DNA of 64,000 nucleotides from Acidobacteriota bacterium. GTDB lineage: Bacteria; Acidobacteriota; Terriglobia; Terriglobales; Acidobacteriaceae. The notes below the pieces were generated by a model. That model was not told the origin of the DNA. It saw nothing but the letters and a program-made list of their open reading frames with translations, and ran no database searches. Every line of letters starts with the position of its first letter. The first letter of the stretch is position 1. The stretch is taken from positions 1 through 64,000 of the forward strand of contig JAFDVQ010000009.1 of the NCBI GenBank assembly GCA_018268915.1. Reading direction: 5' to 3'. Positions 1-9,024 of this stretch are shown here, piece after piece. Both the position numbers and the translations under genes were made by a program.

Positions 1-383
1 ATCTACTTGACTAGGAAGCGTCTGTGAAAAGTAGGTATCGAAGTGTTGCATGAGATCGAGGCTATACAGCAGATGCTTGCGGGCGAAGCGGATCTGCCTA
101 TCGTTTCTACGGAGGACGAGCGTTTCACCGTCGCGAGCGAGTTGGTAGCCACCTCGGCGACAACGCAAGGCGGTAAGCGGAAAGTAAATTGACTCCCATC
201 GAGCCAATGCAATGTCCACGGTCAAGCGCAAATCCATAGTTCCATTGTGGCTGGTTTCCGGCAGCAAATGCTGCGTATTCTGCACCAAAAGTCACATTGT
301 GCACCTATCTTCGACTTCAGTAGAATCAACGTGACCGAGTATGTCCAAGAGTGAGGCGGCCGGTTCCCCTGGAGGTTCAAGTC
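1..383. other. Window start without a recognisable gene
   Basis: I see no gene I can name here. The plus strand has one open frame from GTG 43 to TGA 192 (49 codons, preceded by an in-frame TGA at 25-27) with no convincing ribosome site. Its product would be acidic to neutral and hydrophilic and matches nothing I know; it may be a remnant or chance. Positions 193-383 look like the leader of the radical SAM gene, where the only clear signal is GGAGG at 371-375. Confidence 0.4.
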
Positions 384-1661
384 GTGGATCTTGTACAGAT
401 TCAGACCGAGGCTGACCGGCCTCAAGAGGCCGTTCGGCAGATAGCGCCCCCTAGCCTGAACGACTCGGTGAAATCGTGCAAGTACATCGAGACCGGCTTC
501 TATTTTGGGGAAGAGGGTGTGCGCTGCTGTACCCACGCTGACATCTTTTCACCACTCATGATCACAGCGGAGGAGATGCGGAAAGGCGCCGGATACGACC
601 TTGCCATACGAAGAAGGCGCGAGCACTTTGAACGAATCAATGGACTGAGAGAGGGGCCGACAGGGTCGTGCCTCGGCTGCGGCCATTTGAAAGTAAAAAA
701 ATACAAGGATGTGAACTTCGAGTTCCTAGGTGGTGAACCGATCCCGGGAGGCATGGGGATTCAGCACTTCACTAAATGCAACGAGAGATGCACTTATTGC
801 ACGTACACAGTGAACGACAACTTTATCGGTCCGCAGTACGAATTTCTTGAATTTCTTGAACAGTTCCGGAAGAGAGGAAAGTTAAAGGGTAATAACTGGA
901 TCGACTTCAGCGGGGGAGAGCCCGCTACGCTCAAGAACTTCGACGAAATCTTAAATTACTTTCTGAGCCACAATCTGGGAACCATCGTTGTCTACTCGAA
1001 CTCGACCGTTTACAAGCAGAGCATTTATGACGCGTTAAAGAATAACCAGATCATCCTGACAACTTCCCTTGACACCGGACTTCCTTCCACCTACAAGAAG
1101 CTCCGAGGACTGGACTTTTATTCGAAAGTGATGGCGAACCTGATCCGGTATCGGAACAGCGGTACAAGCGGATTGTGGTTGAAGTATGTAATCTGCGATA
1201 CGAACCGAACGGAAGACGATCTATGGAGCTTTATTATGGCGGTGCTTGCCATAAGGCCCGACAAGGTCATGATGTGTCCTGAGTTTGCATATGGCGAAGA
1301 TCACTTTCCTGAAGAGACGGTCGCATTTGCTGCCAAACTCTGGTATCTGCTGGAAAGGCATTATGGGTTTACGCCTGTCGACTATACGACTGCGTTCAAA
1401 GGTCCAAAATGGGATAGGTACCGCGCTGACCTGAGAAGTTCTGTAGAAGCGTTGAAAGCAAAGAAACCTCTTGAAGGCGAATTTAAGCTGAAGGAAAGAG
1501 GCTGGGTGCGCGCAGCCATCAACCGCCTGGTTGTGGCAAAAGATCGGGCATTACGGAGCGAGATGCGAGAGCGTATCCTGCCTGATGGAACTGCACGCCT
1601 GAAGGTGGCAAGGACCGCGTGGCTAAAAACCGTCGGGCGTGTTCCCTTCTTAAGAACATAG
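384..1661 (+). CDS. Radical SAM protein, glycan-cluster type
   Basis: Predicted S-adenosylmethionine radical enzyme of 425 residues. The cluster-binding motif CNERCTYC (CX3CX2C) lies at about residues 132-139, and SGGEP, the usual SAM-contacting motif, follows some 45 residues later. I chose GTG 384 because GGAGG at 371-375 sits 8 nt upstream; the frame also opens at GTG 351 without such a site. Extra cysteines precede the radical SAM motif (CC near residue 48 and CLGC near residue 96), which could bind a second metal site or stabilise the fold. The basic C-terminal tail has no recognised domain. A Wzx-like flippase and a methyltransferase follow, so a role in modifying a surface glycan or its lipid carrier is possible but inferred. 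Substrate unknown. Confidence 0.85.
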   Translation: MDLVQIQTEADRPQEAVRQIAPPSLNDSVKSCKYIETGFYFGEEGVRCCTHADIFSPLMITAEEMRKGAGYDLAIRRRREHFERINGLREGPTGSCLGCGHLKVKKYKDVNFEFLGGEPIPGGMGIQHFTKCNERCTYCTYTVNDNFIGPQYEFLEFLEQFRKRGKLKGNNWIDFSGGEPATLKNFDEILNYFLSHNLGTIVVYSNSTVYKQSIYDALKNNQIILTTSLDTGLPSTYKKLRGLDFYSKVMANLIRYRNSGTSGLWLKYVICDTNRTEDDLWSFIMAVLAIRPDKVMMCPEFAYGEDHFPEETVAFAAKLWYLLERHYGFTPVDYTTAFKGPKWDRYRADLRSSVEALKAKKPLEGEFKLKERGWVRAAINRLVVAKDRALRSEMRERILPDGTARLKVARTAWLKTVGRVPFLRT

Positions 1662-1731
1662 CGAGCTTGGCTTATCGTCGCTGCTATCATCGGCAGCATG
1701 CAAGCTCAACTCAGACATTGTAAAAGTCCTG

Positions 1732-3018
1732 ATGCAGAGAAGTAGCCGGAACCGAAAAGCGGTGGCTTCATCGGCAATCGGCGTTATTCAGCGAATCATG
1801 CAGGTCGCCTGCACGTTGATTTTGATGCCGGTGCTGCTGCGTGCACTGGGAACAGTTGGATTCGGTGTGTGGGGTGCTGCGGCGTCGCTGGCATGGCTCG
1901 CACCATTGGCAGACTTTGGCTCGGGTTCAGCGCTGGTGACGCTGGTGGCGCGGGAGATAGCGCTAAGAAGAGTTCACGAGGCGCGAAGGGAGATCGGGGC
2001 GGCGCTGACGCTGAGCGGCGCGCTAGCGCTCATATTCCTACTCTTGATTGGAAGTGTTTGGGGCGCGCGTGCTTGGGGAATAACAGGAACGGTCTATTTG
2101 ATCGCCGTTGCAGGCCTAGCAGTGAACCTGCCGCTAAACTCAGCCAACAACATCTGGATGGCGCTGCAAGAGGGCTACTTCGCAAGCGCATGGGAGTTGG
2201 TGCAGACGATCGCAACAACTGGTTCGCTGCTAACCGCGACTCTTTACACACGCGACGTGCGAGTGTACGTGCTGCTGGTCTATGGTGGGGTTGCCGCGTC
2301 GAACCTTGGAAGCCTGGCACATCTCTTATTGCGACATCCGGAATTGCGGCCTGAGCGGCTTCCGGAGCACCAAGCAGCAATGCGCGACCTAGCTGGCAAC
2401 GGAGTCATGTTCTTCCTGATGGGAATGGCAGGAGGGATCAACTACATGCTGGATACCGTGCTGACGATGCAGTTGCTGGGGGCCGAGGCGGCAGCACAGA
2501 TGACGGTTGCCATGCGCATCTGCATCAGCGCAGTCACGATGATGGTGGCTATTTCCCAACCGCTCTGGCCCGCGTTCACAGACGCGGCACATACGGCGGA
2601 TCGCGCGTGGGTCATTCACAAGCTAAAGTGGGGTACGGTGCTGCTGGTCACAATCACCTGCGCTGGGTGCGTGGTGCTTGTGGGTTGGGGAGGGCCACTC
2701 CTAAGGCTTTGGATGCAAGCAGACCTCGGCATCGGCCGAGGTCTGCTGATCGCCATCGCGTTCTGGGTACTGGTGCAGGCACTGATCCGGGTGCCGCATC
2801 TTCTAATGAACGGACTCCTGATGGTGAAGTATCAAACCGTGGCGTTTACGTTGGCATTGCCGATGGCATTTGTGCTGAAGTTCGCTTTGGCCCGGGAGTT
2901 GGGAACGGTAGGAATCCTCTGGGGGACGTCTCTGTCGCTGCTAATCATCTTCTTCCCGGCAGCGGCGTGGCGGATCAGACAATGGGCGAAGCATGCGACT
3001 GAGGAACTTCCCGCATAG
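1732..3018 (+). CDS. Wzx-like polysaccharide flippase (MOP superfamily)
   Basis: A 428-residue polytopic inner-membrane protein with roughly a dozen hydrophobic segments, resembling polysaccharide biosynthesis and O-antigen flippases that move undecaprenyl-linked sugar units across the membrane. The N-terminal half has the typical arrangement of this family: a first helix pair ending in LLRALGTVGFGVWG, then a loop with ADFGSGSALVTLVAREIA. The length is usual for the family. It starts 70 bp after the radical SAM gene on the same strand, so the two are probably cotranscribed; no strong ribosome site is visible before ATG 1732. It converges on the methyltransferase gene with only 18 bp between stops. 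The transported glycan cannot be told from sequence. Confidence 0.85.
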   Translation: MQRSSRNRKAVASSAIGVIQRIMQVACTLILMPVLLRALGTVGFGVWGAAASLAWLAPLADFGSGSALVTLVAREIALRRVHEARREIGAALTLSGALALIFLLLIGSVWGARAWGITGTVYLIAVAGLAVNLPLNSANNIWMALQEGYFASAWELVQTIATTGSLLTATLYTRDVRVYVLLVYGGVAASNLGSLAHLLLRHPELRPERLPEHQAAMRDLAGNGVMFFLMGMAGGINYMLDTVLTMQLLGAEAAAQMTVAMRICISAVTMMVAISQPLWPAFTDAAHTADRAWVIHKLKWGTVLLVTITCAGCVVLVGWGGPLLRLWMQADLGIGRGLLIAIAFWVLVQALIRVPHLLMNGLLMVKYQTVAFTLALPMAFVLKFALARELGTVGILWGTSLSLLIIFFPAAAWRIRQWAKHATEELPA

Positions 3019-3036
3019 CTGCATCGCCATAACGAG

Positions 3037-3951
3037 TTAAGGTTTCGAACCGCAGAGTGCGCGCACGTTGGTCCCGGTGATCCAGCCGAGGTCGATCGGC
3101 GTGGTTTCGGCATGGAGTACGGTAAGTCCGGCAGCGTCCACGAGCGCCTTGATCGATGCAAGACAATAGACATTCACGTGTTCGTGGATTGGAAGGCCCT
3201 CGAGACGACTGGAACCATTCTTGAGCGCGGCGATCTGCTCCTCCGATAGATCTTGAGGCACCTCGATGTACAGATAGCCCGATGGCTTCATGAACCTTGC
3301 GACATGCTTGAGGAGGCCGAGAGGCTCCGAGACGTGCTCCAGCACGTGGGCAATCTGGACATAGGAATAGTTGGTGAGATCTTTCTGGCTTGAAATTCTG
3401 ACGATGCCCGGCAAAGGAGTTGTATCGGAAATCTCGAATACGAATTTGCTGCCAGAAATCTTGGGAAGGAAGCGGCCGTCAGATCCGCCGAAGTCCAGCA
3501 TCGAAAAATCGGCGCTGGTTTCCAGTTTTCCCTCCAGCCACCTGTTAAGGCCATCAACGCGGCACTTCATTTCCTGATCGGCTTTGCCTACGTCGTTAGC
3601 GATGGGCGCGTAGGTCGGCTCGTAGCGGATTCGCTCGGCGTTGTAGGTTGCTGATCGGTAGTCGACATAGAGCCTACCAAGATCTTCGTCGGAGAACGGT
3701 TGCCTCGTCTGGACGAATGAGCATTGCAGGCAGACCTGCATCTCCATGAATGCGCCTGATCCATAAATTTTCTCGAAGATGCCATTTGGGATGGAGCAGA
3801 CTCGACGCGCGAACTGACGTAGAGGGTGGCGCGAAACTCGCGTCCCGATCTGCATGTTTAGGACACGCTTGAGAAAGAACGGTGCGACTTCTCCAATGAA
3901 ACCGAGGTCCTTGACGTGGGCCGAACCACAATTCCTGCACCGTGTACTCAT
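3037..3951 (-). CDS. Class I SAM-dependent methyltransferase with N-terminal zinc-finger-like Cys pairs
   Basis: A 304-residue soluble protein. Two CXXC pairs (C5/C8 and C74/C77) resemble the putative zinc-binding N-terminus of sugar C-methyltransferases. A Rossmann methyltransferase domain follows: motif I DFGGSDGRF at 153-161, then HVLEHV at 202-207 and the post-motif stretch KPSGYLYIEVPQ, as in the Methyltransf_23 group common in O-antigen and cell-wall glycan clusters. It reads away from the large membrane protein gene at 3992-6190, with 40 bp between that gene's stop and this start, so it may share that transcript. The likely role is methylation of a surface sugar or lipid-linked intermediate; substrate unknown. 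Confidence 0.8.
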   Translation of the reverse strand: MSTRCRNCGSAHVKDLGFIGEVAPFFLKRVLNMQIGTRVSRHPLRQFARRVCSIPNGIFEKIYGSGAFMEMQVCLQCSFVQTRQPFSDEDLGRLYVDYRSATYNAERIRYEPTYAPIANDVGKADQEMKCRVDGLNRWLEGKLETSADFSMLDFGGSDGRFLPKISGSKFVFEISDTTPLPGIVRISSQKDLTNYSYVQIAHVLEHVSEPLGLLKHVARFMKPSGYLYIEVPQDLSEEQIAALKNGSSRLEGLPIHEHVNVYCLASIKALVDAAGLTVLHAETTPIDLGWITGTNVRALCGSKP

Positions 3952-3991
3952 CTTCCTCCTTCGTAGGCTCTGGCTAGGCTTGTTCTAGTTT

Positions 3992-6190
3992 CTATCTGCA
4001 GTCCAAGGCGCGGAATTCTGGGTCGGCGACTACGGGGTTCAGTTTCCAGACCCAGCTGTCGGGGTGTTTCCAGACGGGGTCGTAGATGTTGGCGACGAGG
4101 TACTGGATCTGGTGTTCGCGGCATGCTTCGAGTGCCTGCTGAGCGGTTGCGTCCTGAAAGAGGGGGACGAGCGCGGCGAGCATGGCGGGGCATCCGCTGG
4201 GATCTCCGCCTGCGCCTGCGCCGCAGCCGTCGGAGTCGAATTGCACTGCTACCTGATGGTTCACGTCTTCGGCCTGGATGCTGCTTTGGAGTTGTCCGGG
4301 CTCGAGGGGAGCGAACTGCACGATGGCGTTGGGGGGGATGGCGCGGTCGAGGTGGTCGTAGCCGAGCCAGGAGATGTAAGCGTTGTGGCCGAGAGTGCCG
4401 GCGAGCGGGCTGTTTTTGCCGCGGTATCCGGATTCGAGGAGTGGGAAGGCGAAGCGCACCATGAAGATGTTGGAGGCGGTGCTGATGAGTCCGATAAGCA
4501 TGGTGAGTTGCAGGAGGGCGTGGAGGGGTCGGCGCAAGGGTGGGGGCGCGACGGCGGTGCGCCTCTTTGCGCCCCAGGTGGCGATGAGTTCGGAGGCGAG
4601 GAGGAGCAGAGGGAGCTGGAGGATCATGGCGGCGCGCCAGCCGAAGTCGTTGCCCTTGAGGACGGTCGATCGCACGAAGGAGATGATGGGCAGGGTGACG
4701 AGGACGATGAAGAGGAGCGTGCGGTGCGCGGGGGTGAGAGGGGTTCGATCGCGCCCGGGCCGCCGGTCGGCGCGCCAAGAAGGGATGAGGTAGATGAGCA
4801 GTACGACGAGGTAGAAGCCGAATTCGATGATGTAGCTGGGAACGAGCAGGATGAGCTTGGCGAGGTTGCGGGCGGACTGCGGATGCGCGATGGCGACGGA
4901 GCGGAGAGGTTCGCGTTGCAGGAGGGGTTCGGGGGGGATCATTTCGCGGACGGCAAGCGTGAATAGGTGGCCGGCTGCACTGCTGCCTCCGCTGACGCTG
5001 CCGCCGCCGGGGTTGGCCTGGTTGTGGGTGAGTTCGAAGAGATAGGGGACAAGCAGGACGAGCGAGAGAAGGCCTCCGGCGGCGATGGTGACGACGGGGC
5101 GTGGGCTGTTGCGTTCGATGAGAAGCTGCCATGCTGCCCAAGCGAGCATGACGAGGAAGAATCCGAAGGTGACGAAGATGGAGTATCCAAAGGAGCTGGC
5201 GAGGGCAGCGCCGATCAGAACTACGTTGGTGGTGAAGGTGGCGCGGGAATTCGGGCTTGGCCTGGACAGGGAGTTCCAGGCGAGCAGGAAAGCGAAGAAG
5301 CAGCAGACGAGTCCGGCAACGTGATGAGGCACCCAGAAGAGCGAACTGTACCAGCTGTAGATGGACTCCACCGACCACCATTCAAGGTCCATGGTGAGGG
5401 GCTTGTGAAGCATGAGGATATCGACGGCGTTTGCGCAGATGTCGAGGCCGGTGACGCAGAGGAGGCCGATCGCAATGAGAACCTGCTTGCGGAGCCGGGC
5501 GCCCGCGTGGAGGAAGTGCTTGAGGTAGAGGCCGATCACTGCGACGAGCGCGAATCCGGACCAGGCGCAGCTGGCAGTCATTACGGCTCGCGCGGGGAGT
5601 CCGGAGAACCGGGAGACGACGGCGCAGACGACGTACCAGAAATAGTAGTTACGAAGCGGCGCAGGGTGGCGGAAGTAGTAGAGCGGGTTGTCGGGGGGAA
5701 CGCCGGTGCGCAGCGCGCTGGCGGTCCAGGCGACGCGTGCGGAGTGGTCGAGGGAAAAGAGGCTCGCGTAGAGGTTTGTGCCCTTTTGGATGTCGACAAG
5801 CGTGACGACGACGAGGGCGATCCAGAGGAGGGCTATGAGCAGTGCGGTTAGTCCGAGGGGGCGCAGACCGATGTTCAAGTGCTGGCCGGAGCGTCGGTTC
5901 TGCGACCATTCCCAGACGAGTAGGGCGAGACAGAGCGGGAGAGTGGCGAGGATTAGGAACGAAGCTGCGGAGAGCGAGAAGAATTTCCCAACGAGGACTG
6001 CGAAGATTGCGGAGACGGAAAAGGATAGCGGGATGCTCCAGAAGAGACGTTCGACCAGGGATCGCTGACGAAAGCCGAGGACGTTGGAACACCAGCCGGC
6101 GAGGTAGCCCGTGCATACAAACACGGGGATAAAAGCCGGGACGGCCCAAAGAGTCGCGGTGATCTCCTGGACCGTGATGTTCTGCGTCAA
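3992..6190 (-). CDS. Large polytopic membrane protein, GT-C/DUF2298-like
   Basis: A 732-residue integral membrane protein with a dozen or more hydrophobic segments and no signal peptide. A first-loop region reads SLDHSARVAWTASALRTG followed by VPPDNP and RNYYFWY, which resembles the acidic, aromatic first extracytoplasmic loop of GT-C fold membrane glycosyltransferases and DUF2298 proteins. The C-terminal 150 residues are a soluble extracytoplasmic-type domain with several cysteines and little hydrophobicity. The start is TTG 6190 with a G-rich stretch about 6 nt upstream. A role in glycan assembly from a lipid-linked donor fits the neighbours, which are glycosyltransferases on the same strand, but no catalytic residue is certain. 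Strong third-position GC bias creates long meaningless open frames on both strands over this gene. Confidence 0.7.
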   Translation of the reverse strand: MTQNITVQEITATLWAVPAFIPVFVCTGYLAGWCSNVLGFRQRSLVERLFWSIPLSFSVSAIFAVLVGKFFSLSAASFLILATLPLCLALLVWEWSQNRRSGQHLNIGLRPLGLTALLIALLWIALVVVTLVDIQKGTNLYASLFSLDHSARVAWTASALRTGVPPDNPLYYFRHPAPLRNYYFWYVVCAVVSRFSGLPARAVMTASCAWSGFALVAVIGLYLKHFLHAGARLRKQVLIAIGLLCVTGLDICANAVDILMLHKPLTMDLEWWSVESIYSWYSSLFWVPHHVAGLVCCFFAFLLAWNSLSRPSPNSRATFTTNVVLIGAALASSFGYSIFVTFGFFLVMLAWAAWQLLIERNSPRPVVTIAAGGLLSLVLLVPYLFELTHNQANPGGGSVSGGSSAAGHLFTLAVREMIPPEPLLQREPLRSVAIAHPQSARNLAKLILLVPSYIIEFGFYLVVLLIYLIPSWRADRRPGRDRTPLTPAHRTLLFIVLVTLPIISFVRSTVLKGNDFGWRAAMILQLPLLLLASELIATWGAKRRTAVAPPPLRRPLHALLQLTMLIGLISTASNIFMVRFAFPLLESGYRGKNSPLAGTLGHNAYISWLGYDHLDRAIPPNAIVQFAPLEPGQLQSSIQAEDVNHQVAVQFDSDGCGAGAGGDPSGCPAMLAALVPLFQDATAQQALEACREHQIQYLVANIYDPVWKHPDSWVWKLNPVVADPEFRALDCR

Positions 6191-6299
6191 TTCAGCCCCC
6201 GAAGATGCGGATCACAGTGGCGAGCAGCCAAGTCGAAAATCGTTGTACAAGCGAGTTGATTGTTGCGTCGCTCTAATGCCATTTTCCAATGTGCAGGAC

Positions 6300-7664
6300 T
6301 CAATTGCTACTCGCGTTGGTAACGGTAATCTGTTGCGACAATGGCTCCGAGGAGGATTCGCGATGTGTGCCATAACGCCAGAGGTAAAAGGCGGCCATGG
6401 CGAGCAGGGCCAGGGGTGTCGGACGGGTGAGAAACAAAGTTGCGAGGTGACTGATCAGGGAGGGCTGAGGGACGACGATGCTGCGGGTGAGCAGAATGCG
6501 GATGGCTGAAAAGATGTCTCCGTTGATCAGGATTGCAGCGAGCGTGACGATGAGGGCAACGTTGCCAGTGCGGCCTGCTTTGCTCCAGAGATACGCGCAC
6601 GCGGGAATGGCAATGAGAATTAGTTTGGCGTCGTGCTGAAAGTGATACGTCGGCAGCATGGTAAGCGGAGCGGCAGCGGCGAGGCCTACCCAGATGGCAG
6701 GACCCGCGGGTCGCGCGGCGACAGTACGATACGCCCAGAGCAACAAAAGCGGCGCGCAGATGCACCAGGTGATTACGTCCCAGGTTCGGGAGTTGGTGAA
6801 GAAGACGCTCACTGCGGTTTGAAGCTGGACGATGCAATCCATGTTCTTGCCGGCCATGCCGGTGAGACCTGGGTCGACAATCCCTCCGATTCCGGAGAAG
6901 GATGCCATGTTGGTGCGCAGTTCTGTGAGCCAGTGGGGAGCAACGTGTGTGACCCAGAACAGAAACGGCAGGCTCAGAGCGACAAGCAAGGAGACAGACT
7001 GCAGAGCTCGTTTGCGAAGAGATGGGTTAGCAAGAAGAAAGAAGAACCAAACCAGACCGGAGTCGTTGGGCTTAATTGCAAGGCTGAGGGCGAGGCACAG
7101 TACGCCTATCCAGACAAAGCGGTGGCGATAGAAGCTCCACGTTGCGATGATGCAGAGGCTGACCGCGATGGCAGCGGAGTTGCCGATCATCAGAAGCCAG
7201 AAACTGCCGGCTAACAGGAGTCCGCAAAGCATTCCGGACAGGAGCGGTGCGAAGTCCGCGGCAACATCGTAGATGAGCACGCCTGCAAGGATGAACGTGC
7301 CTGCACAAAGCGCCATCCATAAAAGCTTGCCTGCCGCGAAGCCAAGCAAAGCGAGTGGAACTGTCAGAATGAAAACTGTTGGCGGGTAGAAGAAGCGAGT
7401 CTTCACTTCCCTGTCGAGGTCTGGCTCTGATGTTCTCTCACGGCCCTCTGCGTTATACACGCGAAGCACGTCGTGTTCGCTGTAGGGATCGCCATGTTGC
7501 AGCAGGCACCGAGCGCTGTAGTAGACAACCTTGAAGTCGCCCTGCTCGATGAGAGCCACGCGCGCCCACGAAAGGCCGACTACGAGGAAGATCAGGGCTC
7601 CCATGCACAGGATGATGAGACCGTCTCGTCGCGCCTTGCCCGCGTTGGCCGCCGCTCTGATCAA
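6300..7664 (-). CDS. GT87-family membrane glycosyltransferase
   Basis: A 454-residue polytopic protein of glycosyltransferase family 87 (DUF2029), GT-C enzymes that use polyprenyl-phosphate sugars outside the inner membrane. Three blocks are shared with other members in this window: a DFKVVYYSARCLL stretch ending in DPY (residues 59-61) in the first outer loop, a KPND block near the middle, and PTYHFQHDAK towards the end. It starts with TTG 7664, whose TTGA overlaps the TGA stop of the upstream paralogue, with GAGG 7 nt before it; translational coupling is likely. The acidic DPY loop is where the catalytic aspartate of this family is expected. Donor and acceptor are unknown. Confidence 0.85.
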   Translation of the reverse strand: MIRAAANAGKARRDGLIILCMGALIFLVVGLSWARVALIEQGDFKVVYYSARCLLQHGDPYSEHDVLRVYNAEGRERTSEPDLDREVKTRFFYPPTVFILTVPLALLGFAAGKLLWMALCAGTFILAGVLIYDVAADFAPLLSGMLCGLLLAGSFWLLMIGNSAAIAVSLCIIATWSFYRHRFVWIGVLCLALSLAIKPNDSGLVWFFFLLANPSLRKRALQSVSLLVALSLPFLFWVTHVAPHWLTELRTNMASFSGIGGIVDPGLTGMAGKNMDCIVQLQTAVSVFFTNSRTWDVITWCICAPLLLLWAYRTVAARPAGPAIWVGLAAAAPLTMLPTYHFQHDAKLILIAIPACAYLWSKAGRTGNVALIVTLAAILINGDIFSAIRILLTRSIVVPQPSLISHLATLFLTRPTPLALLAMAAFYLWRYGTHRESSSEPLSQQITVTNASSN

Positions 7665-9019
7665 TGCGAGCCTCGCTGAACCGCGATCAGCTCTGATCTC
7701 TCAACCGGCGCACGCCGAATATTGATGACGAGAAAAATGATGGCCATCAGCAGCAACGCCAGTGGCGCTGGTCGCAGGATGGGCAAAAGAACGATTCGCC
7801 CCGAGATCCCCATTGCTGAAACATGGAATGCACGAATCGCTACAGCGAGTAGAGCCAAGGGCAAGTCGCTAGTAACGAGAACCGCCAGAGTTGCGACGGC
7901 AAGAGCCGGATAGCGCCATCGATGACCAACCTGGCTGAGCATTGAGATAGCCGGAATCGCCAGTAGTAGAAGCTTCGCATCGTAGGGGCGATGGTACGAA
8001 ACAATCATCGTGAGGGCCGCCAGGAAAGCCAATGCGATGAAGCCGTTCCATTGCTCATGGTGAGAGCGCAGGGCCGAGAGGATCCAGACGAGCAACAGGA
8101 TGGCGCATACAAGATATGTTGCAGAGTTGTAGAAATGCGGTTCGTCCTTCAGGAGACTCAGGACGGTCTGCAGGTCGATGATGATGTCGGCGCTTCCCTG
8201 TCGGCTGTTGGAGGCAGGGCCGGGATCGCTGATGTCGCCGTGCGCTGAGGTAGCTGCGAGATTGCCGGAGAGCTCTGTGCGCCAATGCGGCGAAGAATGA
8301 GAGACAACCAGCACAGAGGGGATCGCGATGGCTGCGACAAGGACCGCAGTCTGTAGAGCGCGCTTGCGAAGCATCCCGCCAGAGACGAGGAGCCAGAGCC
8401 AGACCAGGCCGGAGTCGTGAGGCTTGAGCGCCAGACTGACTGCGAGGGCTATAACGCCAAGCCACGCATATTTCTGCCTGACGAAGCACCAGACCGCAAT
8501 AACGCAGAGTCCTACAACGACGCCTGCAGTGTTCGCGACCGTGAACAGGACCTGGCAGTTCGCCATCATGAAGCAGATCAGGACCAGAGGCAGGCATGAT
8601 CCCTCCAAATTTGAGAGGTCATACGCAAGCACAGACGCGGCCGTGAGGCTGATTGCAATGAGAGAGAGCCACAGAACACTCGAAAGCCCCCAGGGCATCA
8701 TCGCCAGGGGGATGAGAAGGAAGAGGGTAGTCGGCAGGTTTACACAGACCATTACTGCTCTGAGAAACAGCGGTCTTCGAGCAGGATCTCTGGGAAGAGC
8801 GCCGCTCTCTGCCATGTACACGCGAGAAAACTCGTCCGGATTGTAGGGGTCTGAGTGCTGGATCAGACAGCGCGCGCCATAGTAGACAGCGCGATAGCTG
8901 GAGGTGCCCGCGCCTGAACTCTGATCGAGCAATCTTCCTGTGAAGATGGAAAAAGCGCTGCAGAGCAGAATCAGGATCACACTCTTCGAGCGCACATTCG
9001 ACATGATCGGGTCCATCAC
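7661..9019 (-). CDS. GT87-family membrane glycosyltransferase
   Basis: A 452-residue paralogue of the gene that follows it, with the same layout: an N-terminal helix, an outer loop YRAVYYGARCLIQHSDPY (DPY at 57-59), KPHDSGLVW near the middle and SYHRPYDAK in the last third. About ten hydrophobic segments are visible. The start is GTG 9019 or the adjacent ATG 9016; neither has a good ribosome site. It lies 5 bp after the GT2 gene, so the GT2, this gene and its downstream copy form one tight unit, consistent with GT2 making the polyprenyl-phosphate sugar and the two GT87 proteins using it. Possibly a tandem duplication, although the two proteins have diverged considerably. Confidence 0.85.
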   Translation of the reverse strand: MMDPIMSNVRSKSVILILLCSAFSIFTGRLLDQSSGAGTSSYRAVYYGARCLIQHSDPYNPDEFSRVYMAESGALPRDPARRPLFLRAVMVCVNLPTTLFLLIPLAMMPWGLSSVLWLSLIAISLTAASVLAYDLSNLEGSCLPLVLICFMMANCQVLFTVANTAGVVVGLCVIAVWCFVRQKYAWLGVIALAVSLALKPHDSGLVWLWLLVSGGMLRKRALQTAVLVAAIAIPSVLVVSHSSPHWRTELSGNLAATSAHGDISDPGPASNSRQGSADIIIDLQTVLSLLKDEPHFYNSATYLVCAILLLVWILSALRSHHEQWNGFIALAFLAALTMIVSYHRPYDAKLLLLAIPAISMLSQVGHRWRYPALAVATLAVLVTSDLPLALLAVAIRAFHVSAMGISGRIVLLPILRPAPLALLLMAIIFLVINIRRAPVERSELIAVQRGSH

Positions 9020-9024
9020 ATAGA

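Noticed and set aside
3948..5381. Long minus-strand open frame (477 codons) in another frame of the membrane protein gene
   Set aside because: Its product is almost entirely R, P, H and A, typical of a shifted frame of GC-rich DNA, and it lies within the well-supported 3992-6190 gene.
4064..5851. Acidic plus-strand open frames antisense to the same gene
   Set aside because: Composition (E, G, D, V rich) is the mirror of the hydrophobic minus-strand coding sequence; no ribosome sites or domains.
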